A DNA stretch of 24,936 nt, taken from positions 1 to 24,936 of the IMG/VR virus record IMGVR_UViG_3300005921_000014, one strand, 5' to 3'. A program made the translations under genes and the position numbers. Under the pieces are notes generated by a model. The model was not told the DNA's origin, ran no database searches, and saw only the letters and a list, made by a program, of their open reading frames with translations. The number at the start of each line of letters is the position of its first letter. Within the stretch, counting starts at the first letter, position 1. Of the stretch, positions 21,699 to 24,936 are shown in pieces. The DNA is from a virus.

Positions 21699-23924
21699 AT
21701 GCCCTTCAGCACCGTCAAGCTCATGCCCGGAGTCAAGGCGGTCCAGACGCCTACGCTCCTCCAGGCGAATGTCGTCGCCTCGAACATGATTCGCTGGAGA
21801 GGCGGCCTGCCGGAGAAGTACGGCGGGTGGATGAATTTTTTCAGCAACCTCGGGACGTCCGGCGGCCCTGGAAACGCGACGGTCGCCGGGATCTCGCGCG
21901 AGCTATGCGCCTGGGCTGATCTCAACATCGCCAACCATCTCGCGATTGCCGGGACGGCGGGGCTCAACGTCCTCACGCCGACGCCGAACGGCACGCCAGC
22001 GAATCAGAACGTCACGCCGACCTACGTCGTCAGCACCGATCCGGGCATGACGTTCACGACGACGGCGGGCTCGCCGATCGTCACGATTTACGACCCCTCG
22101 GCCCAGATCAACAACTACTCCTCGGTTCAGATCCAATGCCATGTCGCCGTCGGCGGCATCATCATCTTCGGCATGTTCCCCATCCTCACGATGCTGACGG
22201 CGGAACAGTACGAGATCATGCTGCCCTTCGACGCGGTCACCGACGACGCCACCGCTGGGCCGTGCGTCGCCTCGTTCGCCACGGTCGACAACAGCGAAGT
22301 GGTCACCGTCAATTTGCCCGACCATGGGCTGGTGGTGGGCTCAACCTTCGCCCTTCCGGTGCCGACGATCGTCGGCGCGGAGGGCGAGGTCACGCTTCAG
22401 GGCTTCTACAACGTCCAAGTCATCATCGACGCGAACAACTTCATCATCTTTGCGCAGACCTCCGTCCCAACGGCGGCCACCGTGTGGGAGGGCAATGCTG
22501 CCACGGGCGACAACGGCCTGCCTCAGATGATCTATTGGACGACGCAGGCGCCGCTTCTCCCGAACTCAGGCTGGGGCGTCGGCGGCTGGGGCGTCGGCGG
22601 CTGGGGCTCCGGCGCGCAGCCGGTGCCGATCGGAGGCTCCCCCTTCCCGCCGCCTCCTGGGACGATCGGGTTCGGCAACGTCTCGGGCGACGACTGGAGC
22701 CTCGCGAACTGGGGCTCGCAGCTGATCTCGAACGCGACCAATGGGCCGCTGTTCTACTGGGACCCGATCAGCGGCATTCAGAACTCAGGCGTGATCGCCA
22801 ACGGGCCGGACTACGCGACCGGCTTTTTCATCGGCATGCCTGAACAGCAAATCGTCGCCTATGGAGCAAGCACGGCGCAGATTCAGGACCCGATGCTCGT
22901 CGCTTGGTGCGACAACGCCGACTATACCGACTGGACCGCAAGTGTTTCCAATCAGGCTGGAACATACCGGCTGACGCGCGGAAGTAGAATTGTAGGTGGC
23001 ATCCAGGGGCCTCAACAGGCGATGCTTTGGACAGACGTTGGGCTCTGGGCCATGGCGTACATCGGATACCCTGACGTGTTCGGTTTCAACGAGATCGCGC
23101 AGGGCTGTGGACTTATCGGGAAGCACGCCATCGCGGTGTACGGGCCTCAGGTTTTCTGGATGTCGCGCGACGCCTTCTGGATGTACTCGAACGGCGTCGT
23201 GCAGCGGCTCGCCTGCGACGTCTGGGACGTCATCATCAAGAACCTGAACAGCACGAGGGACAGCAGCGGGAATTATATCTATTTCCCGCACATCCGAGGC
23301 GCGGCGAACAGCGGCTACGACGAGGTCACTTGGCACTTCCCCTCGCAGGCCTCGACCAACGGCGAAAACGACAGCTGGGTCAAATTCAATCCGGTCACGG
23401 GCGAGTGGGACTACAGCCTCTCGACCCCGCAGCAAGGCATGATTGGCAAGACGCCGATCAATGTGACGGCGTGGATCGACAACAACATTTTCGGCCACCC
23501 GCTCTCGTCGATGATCGCCCTCCCAAGCGCGACCAGCTCCATGATCATGACGCACGAGATGGGAATGGACGCCAACGGCTCCCCGATCAATTGGATGATC
23601 CAGACCGGGTTTTTCATGCTCAGCGACGGCGAGGACAAAGTCTTCGTCGACTTCCTGCTGCCCGACTTCCGCTGGCGGCGCTGGCAGGAGCCGCAGAGCG
23701 TCAGCGCCCAGGTCCAGATCACACTCTACACGGCCGAATATCCGGACGATCCTCAGGATCAGTGGGTGGCCTACGGCCCCTTTATTGTCACGAACGCCAC
23801 TGGAGGGATTGAGCCCCGAGCAAGAGGGAGGTATTTCTTCGCCGAGATTCAGGGCAACGACCTCGGATCTTTCGTTAGGTTGGGCGGTATAAAATTCCGG
23901 TTCGCTCCCGACGGGAGGAACTGA
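21699..23924 (+). CDS. Tail nozzle / packaged-DNA stabilisation protein (P22 gp10-like)
   Basis: A 741-residue protein. The opening LMPGVKAVQTPTLLQANVVA with NMIRWRGGLPEKYGGW (30-44) is the typical start of the large podovirus nozzle proteins ('G-I-x-x-x-x-x-P-x-L ... S-x-x-I-R-W-R-x-G-L-P-E-K-x-G-G-W'). A beta-propeller-like body follows. It includes a GWGVGGWGVGGWGSG tract (291-305), and segments WCDNADYTDWTAS, GNYIYFPHIRGA and a late W-V-K-F-N-P-V-T-G-E-W-D-Y. The nozzle ends the tail tube and gates DNA. Start ATG lies 3 bases after the previous stop. Parts of the gene near 22930-23100 and 23780-23910 use less GC-rich codons than average. Confidence 0.82.
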   Translation: MPFSTVKLMPGVKAVQTPTLLQANVVASNMIRWRGGLPEKYGGWMNFFSNLGTSGGPGNATVAGISRELCAWADLNIANHLAIAGTAGLNVLTPTPNGTPANQNVTPTYVVSTDPGMTFTTTAGSPIVTIYDPSAQINNYSSVQIQCHVAVGGIIIFGMFPILTMLTAEQYEIMLPFDAVTDDATAGPCVASFATVDNSEVVTVNLPDHGLVVGSTFALPVPTIVGAEGEVTLQGFYNVQVIIDANNFIIFAQTSVPTAATVWEGNAATGDNGLPQMIYWTTQAPLLPNSGWGVGGWGVGGWGSGAQPVPIGGSPFPPPPGTIGFGNVSGDDWSLANWGSQLISNATNGPLFYWDPISGIQNSGVIANGPDYATGFFIGMPEQQIVAYGASTAQIQDPMLVAWCDNADYTDWTASVSNQAGTYRLTRGSRIVGGIQGPQQAMLWTDVGLWAMAYIGYPDVFGFNEIAQGCGLIGKHAIAVYGPQVFWMSRDAFWMYSNGVVQRLACDVWDVIIKNLNSTRDSSGNYIYFPHIRGAANSGYDEVTWHFPSQASTNGENDSWVKFNPVTGEWDYSLSTPQQGMIGKTPINVTAWIDNNIFGHPLSSMIALPSATSSMIMTHEMGMDANGSPINWMIQTGFFMLSDGEDKVFVDFLLPDFRWRRWQEPQSVSAQVQITLYTAEYPDDPQDQWVAYGPFIVTNATGGIEPRARGRYFFAEIQGNDLGSFVRLGGIKFRFAPDGRN
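22569..22613 (+). repeat. 15-bp tandem repeat (three copies) in the nozzle gene
   Basis: GGCTGGGGCGTCGGC at 22569-22583 and 22584-22598 is repeated exactly, and a third copy at 22599-22613 has two changes. It encodes three G-W-G-x-G units. Confidence 0.9.
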
Positions 23925-23925
23925 G

Positions 23926-24219
23926 TTGGCGGGCCAGATCAGCGGCGGCGAATTGCAGACGTTGATCTCAACTCTGCAAAACGGAAACACGCAACTAGGC
24001 CACATCTACTCGTCGCTCGGCGGCGTCGCAGCGCTTAGCTCTCTCGCCTCGTCGCTCTCCGCAATCGCCTCGGCCGCCGTCGCCATGCAGATGAGCGAGG
24101 TTGTGGCGCAAGCTGGCCCTGGCTCAGCGGACCCGCTGCCGGACGCGCCCGAGGGCTACGTCACCATCAATATTCCTGGCGTCGGCGAGCGTCTCATCCC
24201 TTACTACCCGGTGAGCTAG
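23926..24219 (+). CDS. Small conserved virion-associated protein
   Basis: A 97-residue protein from TTG 23926, chosen because GGGAGGA (23913-23919) lies 6 bases upstream; no ATG in this frame is suitable. A Gln-rich polar helix (ELQTLISTLQNGNTQLGHI) is followed by an Ala/Ser/Leu-rich hydrophobic helix (VAALSSLASSLSAIASAAVA) that could be membrane-active or buried in an oligomer. A closing beta segment reads GYVTINIPGVGERLIPYYPVS. It lies directly after the nozzle gene, a position where small conserved proteins are usual in podoviruses. Function is unknown. Confidence 0.7.
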   Translation: MAGQISGGELQTLISTLQNGNTQLGHIYSSLGGVAALSSLASSLSAIASAAVAMQMSEVVAQAGPGSADPLPDAPEGYVTINIPGVGERLIPYYPVS

Positions 24220-24936
24220 ATGAACGGCTCCGGCTACAACCCGTCGTCGATTGCGATCAAGCGCATGCTCGGCGCGACGCGGCCGGTTCGCCCGCCGAGA
24301 ATGCCCACGCCGAACGCGAACCCGAAACTTGGCGGGTCTCTCAATCTCCGCTCGATGATGCGGCCAGGGCGCGCGTTCGGCGGCCCGATCTCCGACAGTC
24401 CCGAGAGCCCGTTCACGGGCGGCATCATGTCGCTCGGGGCAGGCCGCGCCGACGACGTCCCGATGCATGTCCCCGACGGGGCCTACGTCGTTCCAGCCTG
24501 GGGGGTCAGTCACCTGGGCGAGGGGAACACCATGAGCGGCATGGCTGTGCTCAAGGGCATGTTCGGCAGCCCGTGGGGCGCGCCGAAGCAGGGCGGGCCA
24601 TGGGGCGCGCCATCGCCGAAGCTTCCTGTCGGCAAGGGCGTCGGGATTCCGAAGCCGCCGCCGATGCACTTCCAGCCGCCCAACTTCTATCCGCAGGGCA
24701 TGTCGGCGCAGAACCCGGCGGACCCGAGACAGAAGCACGGCGGCGCGGCGCGTGGCGCTGGCCCTGCGGTCCCGATCAATGCGAGCGGCGGTGAGTTCGT
24801 CATCGATCCGGCCGAGGTCTCGCGGATCGGCGACGGCAACGTCGATAAGGGCCACCTCGTCCTCGACAAGTGGCTCGTCAGACTCAAGAAGGAAGCCGCG
24901 AATACGCTCGCGAAACTTCCGGGGCCAGCCAAATGA
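24220..24936 (+). CDS. Conserved virion-associated protein with an internal duplication
   Basis: A 238-residue protein complete within the window, starting directly after the preceding stop codon and ending at the last base. The N-terminal part is basic and Pro-rich with RPGRAFGGPIS near 46-56, a motif related to the basic Gly-Gly units in the 6423 and 13233 genes. Two copies of a roughly 24-residue motif occur: VPMHVPDGAYVVPAWGVSHL (80-99) with GEGN after it, and VPINASGGEFVIDPAEVSRI (184-203) with GDGN after it. A Pro/Gly linker lies between, and the basic helical end contains GHLVLDKWLVRLKKEA. I recall the same architecture from unnamed podovirus proteins near the tail genes, but no function. 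Confidence 0.75.
   Translation: MNGSGYNPSSIAIKRMLGATRPVRPPRMPTPNANPKLGGSLNLRSMMRPGRAFGGPISDSPESPFTGGIMSLGAGRADDVPMHVPDGAYVVPAWGVSHLGEGNTMSGMAVLKGMFGSPWGAPKQGGPWGAPSPKLPVGKGVGIPKPPPMHFQPPNFYPQGMSAQNPADPRQKHGGAARGAGPAVPINASGGEFVIDPAEVSRIGDGNVDKGHLVLDKWLVRLKKEAANTLAKLPGPAK

Noticed and set aside
22785-24005. Minus-strand frame of 406 codons opposite the nozzle gene
   Set aside because: Opposite a recognised gene, with no ribosome site or domain.
1-24936. tRNA, rRNA, insertion sequences, integrase or attachment sites
   Set aside because: None seen; gaps are too short or explained by leader, terminator or the minus-strand gene, and no transposase or integrase motifs were found.

Overview
The window is a nearly continuous block of virion (late) genes from a short-tailed, podovirus-type bacteriophage or a prophage of that type. 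The evidence is the gene content and order: a P22-type portal protein, an Ig-like protein, a SleB-like hydrolase fused to a large virion protein, a scaffold-like protein, a decoration protein, a major capsid protein, a head-to-tail adaptor, two fibres, a second adaptor and a tail nozzle. There are no host housekeeping genes, tRNAs or rRNAs. DNA is GC-rich (by eye a little above 60 percent), Shine-Dalgarno sites are strong, and TTG and GTG starts occur. This fits a phage of a GC-rich, probably proteobacterial (possibly alphaproteobacterial) host. The host is an inference, because nothing in the window fixes it.

Layout. 1-2646: portal protein, lacking its start. 2643-3342: a small unknown protein and an Ig-like protein. 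3342-6113: 923-residue protein with an N-terminal SleB-like hydrolase domain. 6104-6313: the one gene I accept on the minus strand, with a candidate promoter and inverted-repeat operator of its own. 6423-7400: Gly/Pro/Lys-rich repetitive protein. 7397-8323: four tiny, translationally coupled genes. The first looks like an Acb2/Tad1-type cyclic-nucleotide sponge (anti-CBASS/anti-Thoeris); the second is a zinc-ribbon protein. 8307-8714: GroES-like protein from a TTG start. 8714-13664: scaffold-like protein, conserved unknown, decoration protein, major capsid, a further structural protein and a basic small protein. A strong intrinsic terminator sits at 13738-13764. 13776-14556: tandem paralogous virion proteins. 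14553-15656: adaptor and zinc-finger protein. 15649-20603: collagen-like fibre with an S74-type C-terminal chaperone, then a second fibre. 20605-24936: Pro-rich small protein, second adaptor, nozzle and two conserved small virion proteins.

How it works together. Most neighbours overlap by 1-4 bases (ATGA or TGATG), so the plus strand reads as one long, coupled late operon. It is interrupted by a structured leader before the decoration and capsid genes (10342-10456) and by the terminator after 13664. Portal, scaffold, GroES-like protein and capsid would build the head. The SleB fusion is a candidate internal or ejected cell-wall hydrolase. The adaptors, nozzle and fibres build the tail and receptor-binding apparatus. 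The most notable element is the small-gene cassette at 7397-8323, where a probable defence-signal sponge lies with unknown small genes inside the structural operon. Terminase, replication, lysis and integration genes are not in view.
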